Notes under the pieces: model-generated
What the model was told of the DNA's origin: nothing
Databases searched by the model: none
Seen by the model: the letters and a program-made list of their open reading frames with translations, nothing else
Part shown: in pieces, positions 47,180-56,923 of the stretch
Position numbering within the stretch: position 1 is the first letter of the stretch
Layout: the number at the start of each line of letters is the position of its first letter
Position numbers and translations under genes: made by a program
NCBI RefSeq assembly: GCF_014384895.1
Contig: NZ_JACRSQ010000016.1
Span: 25,473-89,472 of the forward strand
Origin: Bianquea renquensis
GTDB taxonomy: Bacteria > Bacillota > Clostridia > Lachnospirales > Bianqueaceae
Length of the DNA stretch: 64,000 nucleotides
Reading direction: 5' to 3'

Positions 47180-48370
47180 ATGCATACAATGCCACACCGC
47201 TTTGGAATGTTTGTACACTGGGGTATATACGCCCTGTCTGAGTTTCACGAGCAGTACCGCTGGAAGCTCTCTGTGCCGCGCAAGGAATACGCTACACTCG
47301 CCGAGCGGTTTAATCCCGTTGATTTCGACCCCGAGGAATGGGTGTTGATGGCAAAGGACGCTGGGATGGAATACCTTTGTTTTACTACAAAGCATCACGA
47401 TGGATTTTGTATGTGGGACACCCAATACACGGATTTTAAAGTCACCAATACTCCCTATGGCAGGGATGTCCTCAAAATGCTTGCTGACGCCTGCGCCAAG
47501 CATGGTCTGGCGCTTTCCCTCTACTACTCCATTCCGGACTGGAATCACCCCAACGCCTTCAATGAACTCAGCACCCATCAGATTTTGACGGAAGGCGACG
47601 TGGCGGACTCTGCCCTGTACCGCGAATACATCAAACACCAGATGGGCGAGCTGTTGACCCAGTACGGCAAAATCTACACGCTATTCTGGGATATTCCGCC
47701 TCACATCAGCGATCCATCGATCAATGAGTATGTGCGCTCGCTCCAGCCGGACATTCTCATCAACGATAGAGGCTACGATTCCGGTGACTTCTCCACGCCA
47801 GAGCGCTATGTCCCGGACGGATACGCCTTTGAGCGCTACACCGAAGCCTGTTCTGCCGTTGGACTCCGCAGCTGGGGTTACCGAAAAAATGAGGACTACT
47901 ACACGCCCAAATTTCTCTGCCAGAGCCTGGATAAAATCCTTGTCATGGGCGGCAGCTATCTGCTCAACGTTGGACCGATGCCAAACGGCAAAGTCGATGA
48001 GAAGTCAAAATCCATCATCCAAAAGGTCGGCAGTTGGTACAACCGGGTCAAGGAATCCTTTGAGAATGTGGAATGCGCTCCGGAATTGTTTGAGGACCCA
48101 TGCTACTTGGTGACCAAACGGGATCAAACTGTATATCTTCATTTCAACCGCGACGCCACAGCTTGCGGCGTATCGCTCAAACCGTATAACCAGATGCCCC
48201 GCTCCGCCACTGTCCTGAACAACGGCCAGAAGCTGGCATTTGACATTACCACTATGCCTGAAGATACGGATCCGGTAACCTTCGTCTTGAATCCGCCGTC
48301 ACTCCACATCTACGATATCCCGGCTGACGTGATCACCCATGAGCCAATCGTAATTAAGCTCGAATTGTAA
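47180..48370 (+). CDS. GH29 alpha-L-fucosidase
   Basis: A 396-residue intracellular enzyme of glycoside hydrolase family 29. It has RFGMFVHWGIYAL, KHHDGFCMWDTQYTDFKV, LSLYYSIPDW and YTLFWDIPPH, the last holding the likely nucleophile Asp; SYLLNVGPMPNGKVDEKS closes the barrel. It lacks the longer C-terminal carbohydrate module of many GH29 enzymes and has no signal peptide. ATG 47180 (or 47189) follows GGAAAGGGG. It lies upstream of a sugar importer, so imported fucosylated sugars are the likely substrate. Confidence 0.9.
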   Translation: MHTMPHRFGMFVHWGIYALSEFHEQYRWKLSVPRKEYATLAERFNPVDFDPEEWVLMAKDAGMEYLCFTTKHHDGFCMWDTQYTDFKVTNTPYGRDVLKMLADACAKHGLALSLYYSIPDWNHPNAFNELSTHQILTEGDVADSALYREYIKHQMGELLTQYGKIYTLFWDIPPHISDPSINEYVRSLQPDILINDRGYDSGDFSTPERYVPDGYAFERYTEACSAVGLRSWGYRKNEDYYTPKFLCQSLDKILVMGGSYLLNVGPMPNGKVDEKSKSIIQKVGSWYNRVKESFENVECAPELFEDPCYLVTKRDQTVYLHFNRDATACGVSLKPYNQMPRSATVLNNGQKLAFDITTMPEDTDPVTFVLNPPSLHIYDIPADVITHEPIVIKLEL

Positions 48371-48415
48371 GGTCATGGAGGAAATGCGATATAATTGAAG
48401 TATTCCTATCTCCTA

Positions 48416-48468
48416 TGAAGAAAACAGAGAATGAATCCTGCATGGATTCGTCTCTGTTTTTCTTTGGA
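48416..48468 (+). terminator. Terminator after the GH29 gene
   Basis: AAAACAGAGA..GAATCC and GGATTC..CTCTGTTTTT form an interrupted stem followed by a T-rich tail. Confidence 0.75.
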
Positions 48469-48556
48469 AAGAATACTGCTATAATCATTGAATTATGCGA
48501 TTTACGAATGGCTATTGTAGGTGTAATTTTAAAGTATAAGCTAACTTTATATCTTT

Positions 48557-48576
48557 TTGGAAACGGTTCTTTCCAA
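48557..48576. promoter_or_regulatory. Operator-like inverted repeat before the sugar importer
   Basis: TTGGAAA-CGGTTC-TTTCCAA has perfect seven-bp arms, 55 bases before the first permease gene. Its form recalls LacI-family/cre-type sites, though the centre does not match the cre consensus. Confidence 0.5.
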
Positions 48577-48630
48577 TCAAATACGTTTGATATGCCGGTC
48601 CAAGACTCTATGAAAGGCGTGATAACCTCC

Positions 48631-49581
48631 ATGAAAAAAGCTTTAACCACGGCCGGAGCGGTGCCCATCCAGCGGAAAATCAGCGCTCAATCCTATATGA
48701 AGCGTAACTGGATGCTGTATCTAATGGCGTTGCCCGGGCTTCTCTGTCTGCTGATCTTTAAATATGTTCCAATGTATGGGGTGTTGATGGCTTTTGAAAA
48801 CTACTACCCTGCAAAAGGAATTCTCGGCAGCGATTGGGTTGGCTTCAAGCATTTTGTTACCTTTTTTAAATCTCCCTACTTTGAAAGGCTGATTGGCAAT
48901 ACGTTTGCCCTGGGCATTGCGTCGCTGATATTTTCATTTCCGGCGCCGATTATTCTGGCCTTGCTGTTCAATGAGCTGCACAATGAACGGTTCAAGCGAA
49001 TAACGCAAACCATCTCCTACATGCCATATTTCATCTCCACCGTCATTGTCATCGGTCTGTTAAAGGATATGTGCAGTACCAATGACGGTATCATCAATCA
49101 GCTGATCGTCGCGCTGGGCGGCGAACGGATTGCGTTTTTCGCTTCGCCGCAATGGTTCCGCCCGCTTTATATTCTTTCCGGCATCTGGTCCAGTGTCGGC
49201 TACAACTCCATTATTTATCTGGCCGCTATCTCAGGAATCAATCCAGAACTCTATGAGTCGGCTGTGCTGGACGGGGCATCCCGGTTTAAACAGGCTATCC
49301 ACATTACCCTCCCGTGTATCTCTTCCACGATCGTAATTCTGTTGATCTTTGCTGTGGGCGGTATCGTGGGGAATGATTATTCCAAAATCCTGCTGATGCA
49401 GTCCCCCCTTACATATGAAACGTCGGATGTCATTTCCACCTATGTGTACCGCGAAGGGATCCTGGGAGGAAGCTACGGCTATACCACCGCCATCAACCTG
49501 TTTACATCGCTGATATCGCTGTTCTTTTTGCTGACCACCAATATGATTTCCAAAAAAATCAGCGATGAGGCAATCTTTTGA
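48631..49581 (+). CDS. Carbohydrate ABC transporter permease (LplB/YtrP-type)
   Basis: A 316-residue inner-membrane permease of the CUT1 class with six helices. YMKRNWMLYLMALPGLLCLL begins the first helix, and ESAVLDGASRFKQAIHITLP is the EAA loop that contacts the ATPase. ATG 48631 is the first start inside the homologous region; its ribosome site (GAAAGG) is weak, and the frame runs open further upstream. It is followed by a second permease and a binding protein. No ATPase gene is in the unit, so a shared MsmK-type ATPase is expected elsewhere. Confidence 0.9.
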   Translation: MKKALTTAGAVPIQRKISAQSYMKRNWMLYLMALPGLLCLLIFKYVPMYGVLMAFENYYPAKGILGSDWVGFKHFVTFFKSPYFERLIGNTFALGIASLIFSFPAPIILALLFNELHNERFKRITQTISYMPYFISTVIVIGLLKDMCSTNDGIINQLIVALGGERIAFFASPQWFRPLYILSGIWSSVGYNSIIYLAAISGINPELYESAVLDGASRFKQAIHITLPCISSTIVILLIFAVGGIVGNDYSKILLMQSPLTYETSDVISTYVYREGILGGSYGYTTAINLFTSLISLFFLLTTNMISKKISDEAIF

Positions 49582-49597
49582 AGGGAGTGTGCTATCC

Positions 49598-50503
49598 ATG
49601 AAAATTCTCAGCGCGAGGCGAAAGAAAAGGCACAGCCTATTCGATATTTTCAACGTTTTGTTTATGACCCTGCTCTCGCTTATCTTCCTTTATCCGCTTC
49701 TGATGACACTAGGCCTCTCCTTCAGCAGTGCAAAAGAACTCGTGGGAAAATCCGTCATCCTTTTCCCCGTAGGATTTTCTACGCAGTCCTATGTGGCATT
49801 CCTGACGGACACGGCAATCTTTCGGTACTATGTAAATACTATTGTCTATGCCATAAGCGGCACCTTCGTTTCTCTGCTGTTTACTTCGCTGTTGGCCTAT
49901 CCTCTCACCATATCGGAGTTTATAGGAAAAAAATTGATTACCATTCTATTGCTGATTACCATGTTCTTTGGCGGCGGTCTGATCCCGTCATACTTAAACA
50001 TCCGCAATCTCCACATGTTAAATACCATCTGGGCCATGATCCTGCCGGGCTGCATATCCGCATGGAATACCATCATGTTCGTTAACTTTTTCCATTCGAT
50101 TCCGGACTCGCTCAGGGAATCCGCCACGATTGACGGCGCAAATCATTTTCGTGTACTATTTTCCATTATTTTGCCGCTTTCTAAAGCACTGCTCGCCACC
50201 ATCGCTCTGTTTACAATCGTCGGCTTCTGGAATGACTACTTCAATGCACTGATCTATCTGGACAGCACCTCCAAGATGCCAATTCAGATTTTTCTGCGCA
50301 AAATTCTTGTCAATATGGAGATTGCTGAAGGCAACGCCAATCAGGGCGACGAAATGATGCGCCTGCTGGATATGGTCAACGCCAATCCCCGCACCGTCAA
50401 GGCCGCAGCAACTATAATTACCATCATTCCGGTGCTCTGCGTGTATCCATTTTTGCAGAAGTATTTTACCAAGGGAATGATGATCGGAGCTGTCAAGGCG
50501 TGA
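49598..50503 (+). CDS. Carbohydrate ABC transporter permease (YtcP-type)
   Basis: A 301-residue partner permease. It has the CUT1 permease pattern (LFMTLLSLIFLYPLLMTLGL), an EAA loop in ESATIDGANHFRVLFSIILP and a C-terminal FLQKYFTKGMMIGAVKA typical of the YtcP group. ATG 49598 follows GAAGGGAG at proper distance, and the gene begins just after the first permease. Together they form the heterodimeric channel. Confidence 0.92.
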   Translation: MKILSARRKKRHSLFDIFNVLFMTLLSLIFLYPLLMTLGLSFSSAKELVGKSVILFPVGFSTQSYVAFLTDTAIFRYYVNTIVYAISGTFVSLLFTSLLAYPLTISEFIGKKLITILLLITMFFGGGLIPSYLNIRNLHMLNTIWAMILPGCISAWNTIMFVNFFHSIPDSLRESATIDGANHFRVLFSIILPLSKALLATIALFTIVGFWNDYFNALIYLDSTSKMPIQIFLRKILVNMEIAEGNANQGDEMMRLLDMVNANPRTVKAAATIITIIPVLCVYPFLQKYFTKGMMIGAVKA

Positions 50504-50564
50504 TCTGTGAAATTCCGCAGAATGCGCCCTGAAGATATATCAAATATAACGAGGAGGAAACATC

Positions 50565-52187
50565 ATGTCAAACAGAACAAAGTCTTACATTGCCATGGTG
50601 GTCATGCTTGTTGCCGCCATGCTAACAGGATGTCAGGGGACCAGTCCTAACTCGTCCACATCGGCCGAAGGCGATGTCTCGAGCACATCCCAAGACAAAG
50701 CGATCACCTTCCCCTACACCGGCGACCCTATTGTCTACAGAGGTTACGCCTACGAGGGGTTGGATCAAAACCCGGAACTGCTTTGCCAGAAAGCTTGGAA
50801 AGAACACATCGGCAATATCTCCATTGAATATGAGTTTGCCGCCTATAATGATTATCTGGAGAAGAGCAAGGTCTACCTGGCCACGAATGACATCCCGGAT
50901 GTTATGCCAATGCCAAGTGTCATGTCCGTTGCAAGCCAGTACGGTTCCACTGGCTGTCTGCTTGACTTCAACAAGTATTCCGAGTATATGCCCAACCTAC
51001 AGGAATACCGTAAACAGTATCCGAACCTAGACTATATCTGCAATAGTAAGAACGAACGTTTTGCCATTGTGGGTGTACAGCCTATCGACTTTGCCGGCGA
51101 AAGCTATTGGGTCAATATGGACGTCCTCAACGCCGCCGGACAGAAAGTTCCAGAGACCTTTGAGGAAATGCTCTCCACCATGCGCGCAGTCAAGGCGAAT
51201 GATCCCACCATCACTCCATGGCAGTCCTATTGGAATATTGATTACACCCAGGGTTGGTTTGCTAAAATGATGGGCGCAAAGTATGACGCAAGCACGATCA
51301 TTTATTATGACACCGCCGACAGCTCCTACAAATGCGTCTACCGCGAAGCAAGCGCAAAGCGCCGGGAACTGATCGAAATGATGGCCACTCTGTACAGAGA
51401 AGGCCTGATCAATTCCGAAATTGCCGAAATGTCCTTTGAGCAAGAGCAAAACGCAATTGCCACTGGCAAATGGGCATTTTCTGCAACATATAACAATTCA
51501 CTCGAAGCTGAAATCTTCAAGGTTGAAAAGGGCGCCGAACTGCCCTATGACATCCAGCCCATGACTGCTCCGGCCGACCCCGACGGCAATCGCTACCTTC
51601 CCATTGCCTATCAGCATGATGGCCTGCCTAGCTGGGGAATTGTCTGCTCCAGCAAAGTTGAGCATCCCGAGCTGCTGGCCGCCTACATGGATCAGGTTGT
51701 CTCCCCCTTCGGCCGCGATATCTTCAACTATGGAGTGGAAGGCACAACCTTTGACTATGTTGACGGGGTTCCAACCATACGCGACGGAATCGACAAGGCA
51801 GAATACGGCATTGGCACACAGTACGAAGTATGGATGGTGGGCATGGGACCGGTTGTCCGCACTGCCGATGGCTACAAGCTCGGTTCGGCAACACTGGACA
51901 ACAACATGAATAACTTTATGGACGGCACAGTGAAAGCCGACTTTAGTCCACAATTCACAGTTTTCGGCTCCGATGAAGCGACTGAAAAGGCGAACCTCGA
52001 AAACAATATTATGACATTTGTCAAAGAACAGGAAGCGAAATTTATTTACGGACAGAGGAATATGGATGAGTGGGATGCCTATGTTCAGGAACTTGAAAGC
52101 TTCGCCAGCATCGACGATCTAATTACACTCTACGGCGAAGCCCAGACCATCGAGCGCGACCCGGAGCGTATCTTCGCAGTGAAATAA
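50565..52187 (+). CDS. Extracellular solute-binding lipoprotein of the sugar importer
   Basis: A 540-residue binding protein. A lipoprotein signal at the N-terminus (AMVVMLVAAMLTGCQG) gives Cys at about residue 23 for lipid attachment. A Ser/Thr-rich linker leads to a LipO/LplA-type periplasmic-binding fold. The ligand is probably an oligosaccharide, and the GH29 enzyme upstream hints at a fucosylated one. GAGGAGG precedes ATG 50565. A terminator follows at 52210. Confidence 0.92.
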   Translation: MSNRTKSYIAMVVMLVAAMLTGCQGTSPNSSTSAEGDVSSTSQDKAITFPYTGDPIVYRGYAYEGLDQNPELLCQKAWKEHIGNISIEYEFAAYNDYLEKSKVYLATNDIPDVMPMPSVMSVASQYGSTGCLLDFNKYSEYMPNLQEYRKQYPNLDYICNSKNERFAIVGVQPIDFAGESYWVNMDVLNAAGQKVPETFEEMLSTMRAVKANDPTITPWQSYWNIDYTQGWFAKMMGAKYDASTIIYYDTADSSYKCVYREASAKRRELIEMMATLYREGLINSEIAEMSFEQEQNAIATGKWAFSATYNNSLEAEIFKVEKGAELPYDIQPMTAPADPDGNRYLPIAYQHDGLPSWGIVCSSKVEHPELLAAYMDQVVSPFGRDIFNYGVEGTTFDYVDGVPTIRDGIDKAEYGIGTQYEVWMVGMGPVVRTADGYKLGSATLDNNMNNFMDGTVKADFSPQFTVFGSDEATEKANLENNIMTFVKEQEAKFIYGQRNMDEWDAYVQELESFASIDDLITLYGEAQTIERDPERIFAVK

Positions 52188-52209
52188 ATCTTTTCTCATC
52201 TGAATAAAG

Positions 52210-52253
52210 GCACACGGAGGTCCTCCGCACTGGAGGATTTTTCCGTGTGCTTT
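52210..52253 (+). terminator. Terminator after the binding-protein gene
   Basis: GCACACGGA (52210-52218) and TCCGTGTGC (52242-52250) enclose a smaller GGAGG..CCTCC-type stem; a short T run follows. Confidence 0.6.
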
Positions 52254-52287
52254 GGCGGTTGAATGAGACTGTATTGAGGTGTAGGGA

Positions 52288-54582
52288 ATGAAAAAGACGG
52301 TGACCATGTTCAAAGGCAGTATTTTCCGCAATATTTTTTCTATTTTGACGGTTTTAATCTTGATTATGACCGTCTTCAATCTGACGATGACTCTGTTTAT
52401 TCGGAACCGCCTATTTAAAGATAAGATGCAGGAACAAAACGTATATATTGACTCTTATGCCTCTTTTATGGACGATACATTTCAGAGCTTGCAGAATATT
52501 TTCACCTATCTACAGCGAAATGACGCTATTTCTTGGCGTGCGTCTTCGGGGTATCGGGAAAGCGATAATTACCTGAAAAATGAACAGGCAATTTTTGACC
52601 TGTTGAGCACCTTTTCTTTCACATCCACCTCCATCAGCGAAATTTTGGTCTATTGGGAAGATACGCCCTATCTCTATACGGCTCAAGGGCTGGTACAAAA
52701 GGACGTCTATTTTCATAACCGGTTCAAAGGCAATTATGCTGAATGGGTGGATCTGCTGGAAAGCCACTATAATCAGGTCACGATACGCATAGCTGACAGC
52801 GCGGTCCCAGCCCCTCAGCAGATCACGAACACCAATACGGTGTCCTCCGGAATCTATCTATTGCAATCAATCAGAACAGACAATCAGACCTACAAGGGAA
52901 CCCTTTGCATAGCGCTAAAAGAAACATTTGTCCGAAGCATCTTTCAGGACCAGCAATTTGCGAAGGGACGCCAAATCTTTGTACTGGACAGCGACACCAA
53001 CATCGTGGCGGCAAACACGGACGCCGAGCTCAGCGATATACTGTATGGCTTGAACTTGAAAGACATCCATAATACCAGCCTCTATCTTCCACAGCGGGGG
53101 CTGATATCCAACCGTGAAGCGACCATAAGTGAGTTGGAATATGTGATTTTTACGCCGTATGACCAAATGGTAGGCGCGTTTGACCGCGTTTTCTGGACGG
53201 CAAACATTTTTTCCGCGGTGACCGTTTTCGTGCTGCTCTGTTACGCTTTCTGGAGTTCACGTCAAATGTATAAACCGTTTCGTGGAATCTTGAATGCATT
53301 GGGGCAAACGCCACGGAATGTGGAAACAAAGGATGACGTTCTCTATATTACCACTCGGGTGCTGGATCTTCTTTCCGTGAATCAAACCATGCATACCATG
53401 CTGCAGAGCAACAGCCATATGGTGCTGCAATCGGTGCTGTATAAGCTGATTATGGGCGGCCCTTCTGTGGAAGAAACCCTCGCTTCTGTCACGCCATACA
53501 ATATCTCTCTTTCTGATGGGATTTATGAAACGGCCATCATCCGCATGGATCTGCCCCACGATGAAGAAGAAAGGTTTTACACAGAATACCATGACGTATT
53601 TGACAGAAATCTGCACGCTTATTTGGACGCATGGATCGTTGAAGCGTTGCAGACATTGCCCGATGAATATACGCTGGTGCTCTGCCTGAAAGATTACACC
53701 GAACAGGCACATCTGATCAAAGCCATGCATGAGATGTATGAATCTTGGCGCAGACAAATTCCTGGTTCCTCCTTTTTCATCGGGGTCAGCGATTGTATCC
53801 GGAATATCCTTGAGCTTCGAGTCTGCTATGAAAAATCCGTTGCGGCACTCTTTTCTCGCCCGGTGCAGAGCAAGGACGCCATTGTTCTTGTACAAACCGA
53901 TTCGGCCGCGAAGGGCATCCCGTTTTTACCAGATGATCTTGAGGCGCAGTTACGCTCGCTGCTGGAAAAACCAACGGATGAGCCATTGCTCGCTTATGTA
54001 GACGGTATTCTTGATCGAAATTACCGAAAAAATGTGGCCTATAAGGCATATCTCTCCGCTTGCGTGACCATCAGCCGATTCGTTGGAAGGCTGGTACAGA
54101 GCAAAAATGAGAGCATCTCCGCTGATCTGATTCAGATTAGCCCCTCCAATTACGTTTATACCGCCGAGCGTTGCAGAGAAATTGTTCTTTCCAATCTGTC
54201 GGTTGCCTCAAAGCTTCTTGCGCAGACAAATGTCTCTGCCTCCATCAGTGAGCAGATCACGTCTTATGTGAACGAGCATTTTCATGAGGATATCAACCTT
54301 GCGTCTGTTGCCAACGAACTAGGATATACACCAAATTATATTTCCCGCTATTATAAACAGGCCAACGGAATTAACTTTACCGACTATCTCAACAGCCGCC
54401 GGGTTGCATTTGCCTGCGAGCTGCTGGCCTCGACCTCCAAGAATCTTAATCGCATCGCGGAAATGTCCGGCTTTCGCAGCTCAAATTTCTTCATTAAGGT
54501 GTTTAAAAAATATGAGGGCGTCACGCCCGGAGAATACCGAAGAAGGATGCGCTTGAAAACAGAAACCGCCGATGACAATTAA
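52288..54582 (+). CDS. Membrane-bound sensor with AraC-type DNA-binding domain (YesN/YtdP-like)
   Basis: A 764-residue one-component regulator. One membrane helix lies near residues 14-38, an extracellular sensor of about 240 residues follows, and a second helix lies near 290-312 (VFWTANIFSAVTVFVLLCYA). A cytoplasmic linker leads to the C-terminal AraC double helix-turn-helix at about 652-752 (LASVANELGYTPNYISRYYK, IAEMSGFRSSNFFIKVFKKY). Such proteins usually control an adjacent CUT1 sugar importer, which fits this position. Confidence 0.88.
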   Translation: MKKTVTMFKGSIFRNIFSILTVLILIMTVFNLTMTLFIRNRLFKDKMQEQNVYIDSYASFMDDTFQSLQNIFTYLQRNDAISWRASSGYRESDNYLKNEQAIFDLLSTFSFTSTSISEILVYWEDTPYLYTAQGLVQKDVYFHNRFKGNYAEWVDLLESHYNQVTIRIADSAVPAPQQITNTNTVSSGIYLLQSIRTDNQTYKGTLCIALKETFVRSIFQDQQFAKGRQIFVLDSDTNIVAANTDAELSDILYGLNLKDIHNTSLYLPQRGLISNREATISELEYVIFTPYDQMVGAFDRVFWTANIFSAVTVFVLLCYAFWSSRQMYKPFRGILNALGQTPRNVETKDDVLYITTRVLDLLSVNQTMHTMLQSNSHMVLQSVLYKLIMGGPSVEETLASVTPYNISLSDGIYETAIIRMDLPHDEEERFYTEYHDVFDRNLHAYLDAWIVEALQTLPDEYTLVLCLKDYTEQAHLIKAMHEMYESWRRQIPGSSFFIGVSDCIRNILELRVCYEKSVAALFSRPVQSKDAIVLVQTDSAAKGIPFLPDDLEAQLRSLLEKPTDEPLLAYVDGILDRNYRKNVAYKAYLSACVTISRFVGRLVQSKNESISADLIQISPSNYVYTAERCREIVLSNLSVASKLLAQTNVSASISEQITSYVNEHFHEDINLASVANELGYTPNYISRYYKQANGINFTDYLNSRRVAFACELLASTSKNLNRIAEMSGFRSSNFFIKVFKKYEGVTPGEYRRRMRLKTETADDN

Positions 54583-54655
54583 TGTGAAAGCCTAATATAG
54601 GGAGGCAATGAAAATGCCAGGCCAAAAATCATCATCTTGCACGGAGGAATCCAAA

Positions 54656-55657
54656 ATGAATCACCTGAAATACTTGACCGACCATTACGATGAGAGCATA
54701 GAAAAAATTAAAACAATAGGCGCCCCTCTGAACTTTGTCTTCATTACAGACTTGCATAACCGGCTAAATGAGTTTGCGACAAAGGGTGAAGCCGGAAAAT
54801 ATGAGCTTGCGGTCAACGCCATCGACTCAATTCAGTACATTTTAGATCGCTGCCCGGAAATCTCCTTTGTTGTCAACGGCGGCGACATAGGAAACGACTA
54901 TCATCCTGACCCAGAACAAATTCGCGCCTCTCACCGGGAGGTGATGGATGCTCTGTACAGATTGTCCGCCCCCGTTCACTGCTGTGTGGGAAACCACGAC
55001 GACGCCATCGGCAATGCCATCGACCGCGGCAACGATACGCAACCCTTTGCAATCCTGCCCGAGGAGATACACCGCCTTTGCATGAAAAATAATCCTACCG
55101 GGGAAAACTATTATTTCTTTGACCATGCCTCGCTGGACTACCGCTTTATCTTTTTAAATACCAGTGACAAACCGTATCTTCTAAATGAGCAGGGACAGTA
55201 TCCTTTCGGCTGGCGGCTAGAGGTTTCGGACAAACAAGCGGACTGGTTGGAGCTTGCACTGCAGACGGAGAAAAAAATCCTCATCTTTAGTCACTCTCCC
55301 ATTCACAATGCCGGAATTTATGGCACGATCGAGTATCCCCTTGGAATTAAGCCCTATGATGATCTACTTAACGGTCCGCGCATCTATTATGCCATTAAAA
55401 GGTGCCCCCGAGTCATCGCCATGATCGCGGGGCATGTACATTACGATAACCTGCTGTATGACGATGGAATCCTATCGATTACTTCCCTGTGCTCCTTTGT
55501 ACAGGAGTGGGCGCCAGGGTGCCCGAAGCGGAAAATCGGCTCCATAACAGAGACCGCATTCGATGTGTTTTCCATCACAGATACCCAACTATTCATCACC
55601 CGCTTTGGCGCGGGGGAAGATCGCGTGGCCAATATCATGCGCGGCATTGATCTATAG
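54656..55657 (+). CDS. Calcineurin-like metallophosphoesterase
   Basis: A 333-residue phosphoesterase with the metal-binding series FITDLHNR (DxH), VVNGGDIGND (GDxxxD), VGNHDD (GNHD), FSHSPIHN and AGHVHYDN (GHxH). The substrate is unknown. Its place after the sugar-import genes and before a nucleoside hydrolase suggests a phosphorylated sugar or nucleotide. ATG 54656 has GGAGG seven bases upstream. A start 16 codons earlier (54608) also follows a GGGAGG and cannot be excluded. Confidence 0.85.
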   Translation: MNHLKYLTDHYDESIEKIKTIGAPLNFVFITDLHNRLNEFATKGEAGKYELAVNAIDSIQYILDRCPEISFVVNGGDIGNDYHPDPEQIRASHREVMDALYRLSAPVHCCVGNHDDAIGNAIDRGNDTQPFAILPEEIHRLCMKNNPTGENYYFFDHASLDYRFIFLNTSDKPYLLNEQGQYPFGWRLEVSDKQADWLELALQTEKKILIFSHSPIHNAGIYGTIEYPLGIKPYDDLLNGPRIYYAIKRCPRVIAMIAGHVHYDNLLYDDGILSITSLCSFVQEWAPGCPKRKIGSITETAFDVFSITDTQLFITRFGAGEDRVANIMRGIDL

Positions 55658-55745
55658 CCTTGGGTGTATAATCCGCTCTTCTGTGCTGCCGTCAAAATCC
55701 AATCCAACCAAAAATATAAATCCGGAAACCATTTCCCTATAGAGA

Positions 55746-55796
55746 AAAACAATAGGATGCGATATACTAAGGATCGTATCCTATTGTTTTTCTTAT
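55746..55796 (+). terminator. Terminator after the phosphoesterase gene
   Basis: AAAACAATAGGAT..CGAT and ATCG..ATCCTATTGTTTT form a long stem with a T-rich tail. Confidence 0.85.
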
Positions 55797-55844
55797 TCAC
55801 TGCTTTTGATGAAGTTGCCGCTAAGCGGCAGAATGGAGGTCACG

Positions 55845-56750
55845 ATGACGGAAGAACTGAGAAAAGAGCGGCTGACACTGCCGGATGGCCCTCTGCGGGT
55901 TGTGCTGGATACGGACACTTACAATGAAGTGGATGACCAGTTTGCCCTGGCTTACCTGCTCTCGTCCCCGGAGCGGCTGCGCCCGGAAGCCATCTATGCA
56001 GCTCCCTTTTATAACCAGCGCTCACAGAGTGCCGGGGATGGGATGGAAAAGAGCTATGAAGAGATTTTGCGCGTTTTACAGTGCATAGGAAAGGCCCCCG
56101 CTGGCTTTGCCTTTCGAGGAGCCTCCAACTTTTTAACCTCCCTCGAGCGTCCTGTCTCCTCCCCCGCCGTGGAGGATTTGATCCAGCGGGCCCTCTCCAG
56201 TCAGGAATCCCCTCTGTATGTGGTGGCCATCGGCGCAATCACCAATGTCGCATCGGCTATTCTGATTGAACCCGCCATCATCGATCATATTGTCGTCGTG
56301 TGGCTTGGCGGCCATGTGGTCACTATGGAATCCAATCAGGAATTCAATCTGTGCGGAGATCTCCTCGCATCTCAATATATTTTTGACTGTGGCGTGCCGC
56401 TGATTCATATGCCCTGTTTCGGCGTGACCTCCCACCTCCTGACGACGGTTCCCGATCTGGAAGCATGCCTGCGCGGAAAAAATGCCCTGTGCGATATGCT
56501 GTGCCACCGGGTAGCGGACTTTACCAGCGATCCCTTTGGCTGGGCAAAGGAAATCTGGGATGTGGGCGCGGTGGCCTATCTTGTCAATCCAGGCTGGTTT
56601 GACAGCCGTATCATGCCCTGCCCGCGCATTACCGATGATTGTCATTGGGCTTGGGATGAGAACCGCCACTCCTTCAGAACCTGTTTCTTCTTAAACCGCA
56701 ACGGTATTTTCCGGGATCTGTATACAAAATTGGGTGGCATTTCCGGCTAA
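55845..56750 (+). CDS. Nucleoside hydrolase (IunH/RihA-like)
   Basis: A 301-residue enzyme that splits ribonucleosides into base and ribose. The calcium/ribose site DTDTYNEVDDQFALAYLL is at the N-terminus, and AIGAITNVASAILIEP and the conserved Asp-containing IWDVGAVAYLV are also seen. ATG 55845 follows GGAGG at five bases. The next gene is a ribokinase, so together they would salvage ribose from nucleosides. Confidence 0.9.
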   Translation: MTEELRKERLTLPDGPLRVVLDTDTYNEVDDQFALAYLLSSPERLRPEAIYAAPFYNQRSQSAGDGMEKSYEEILRVLQCIGKAPAGFAFRGASNFLTSLERPVSSPAVEDLIQRALSSQESPLYVVAIGAITNVASAILIEPAIIDHIVVVWLGGHVVTMESNQEFNLCGDLLASQYIFDCGVPLIHMPCFGVTSHLLTTVPDLEACLRGKNALCDMLCHRVADFTSDPFGWAKEIWDVGAVAYLVNPGWFDSRIMPCPRITDDCHWAWDENRHSFRTCFFLNRNGIFRDLYTKLGGISG

Positions 56751-56787
56751 TCCTGAGAGAGACAACGCGAGTTTGCCGTTTTAACAG

Positions 56788-56830
56788 GGTCAAGATTCTC
56801 AATCGCAATGTAGAGAATTTTGACCTTTTC
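56788..56830 (+). terminator. Terminator after the nucleoside hydrolase gene
   Basis: GGTCAAGATTCTC (56788-56800) pairs with GAGAATTTTGACC (56813-56825) with one mismatch, followed by TTTT. Confidence 0.8.
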
Positions 56831-56847
56831 GCTTTACCGCTTTTGTC

Positions 56848-56877
56848 TTGATTGATGGACGGGTTATGATGTATAAT
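56848..56877 (+). promoter_or_regulatory. Promoter of the ribokinase gene
   Basis: TTGATT (56848-56853) and TATAAT (56872-56877) are 18 bases apart. Confidence 0.65.
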
Positions 56878-56889
56878 GTAATCATAACC
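56862..56889. promoter_or_regulatory. Operator-like inverted repeat over the ribokinase promoter
   Basis: GGTTATGAT (56862-56870) and ATCATAACC (56881-56889) are perfect nine-bp arms around a ten-base spacer that contains the -10 box. This suits repression by a dimeric regulator. Confidence 0.7.
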
Positions 56890-56923
56890 GCGATTTTCCA
56901 CTGACTTATGAATGGAGGTTTCT

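Noticed and set aside
48557..48576. CcpA cre site
   Set aside because: The dyad is perfect but its centre and spacing do not fit the cre consensus closely.
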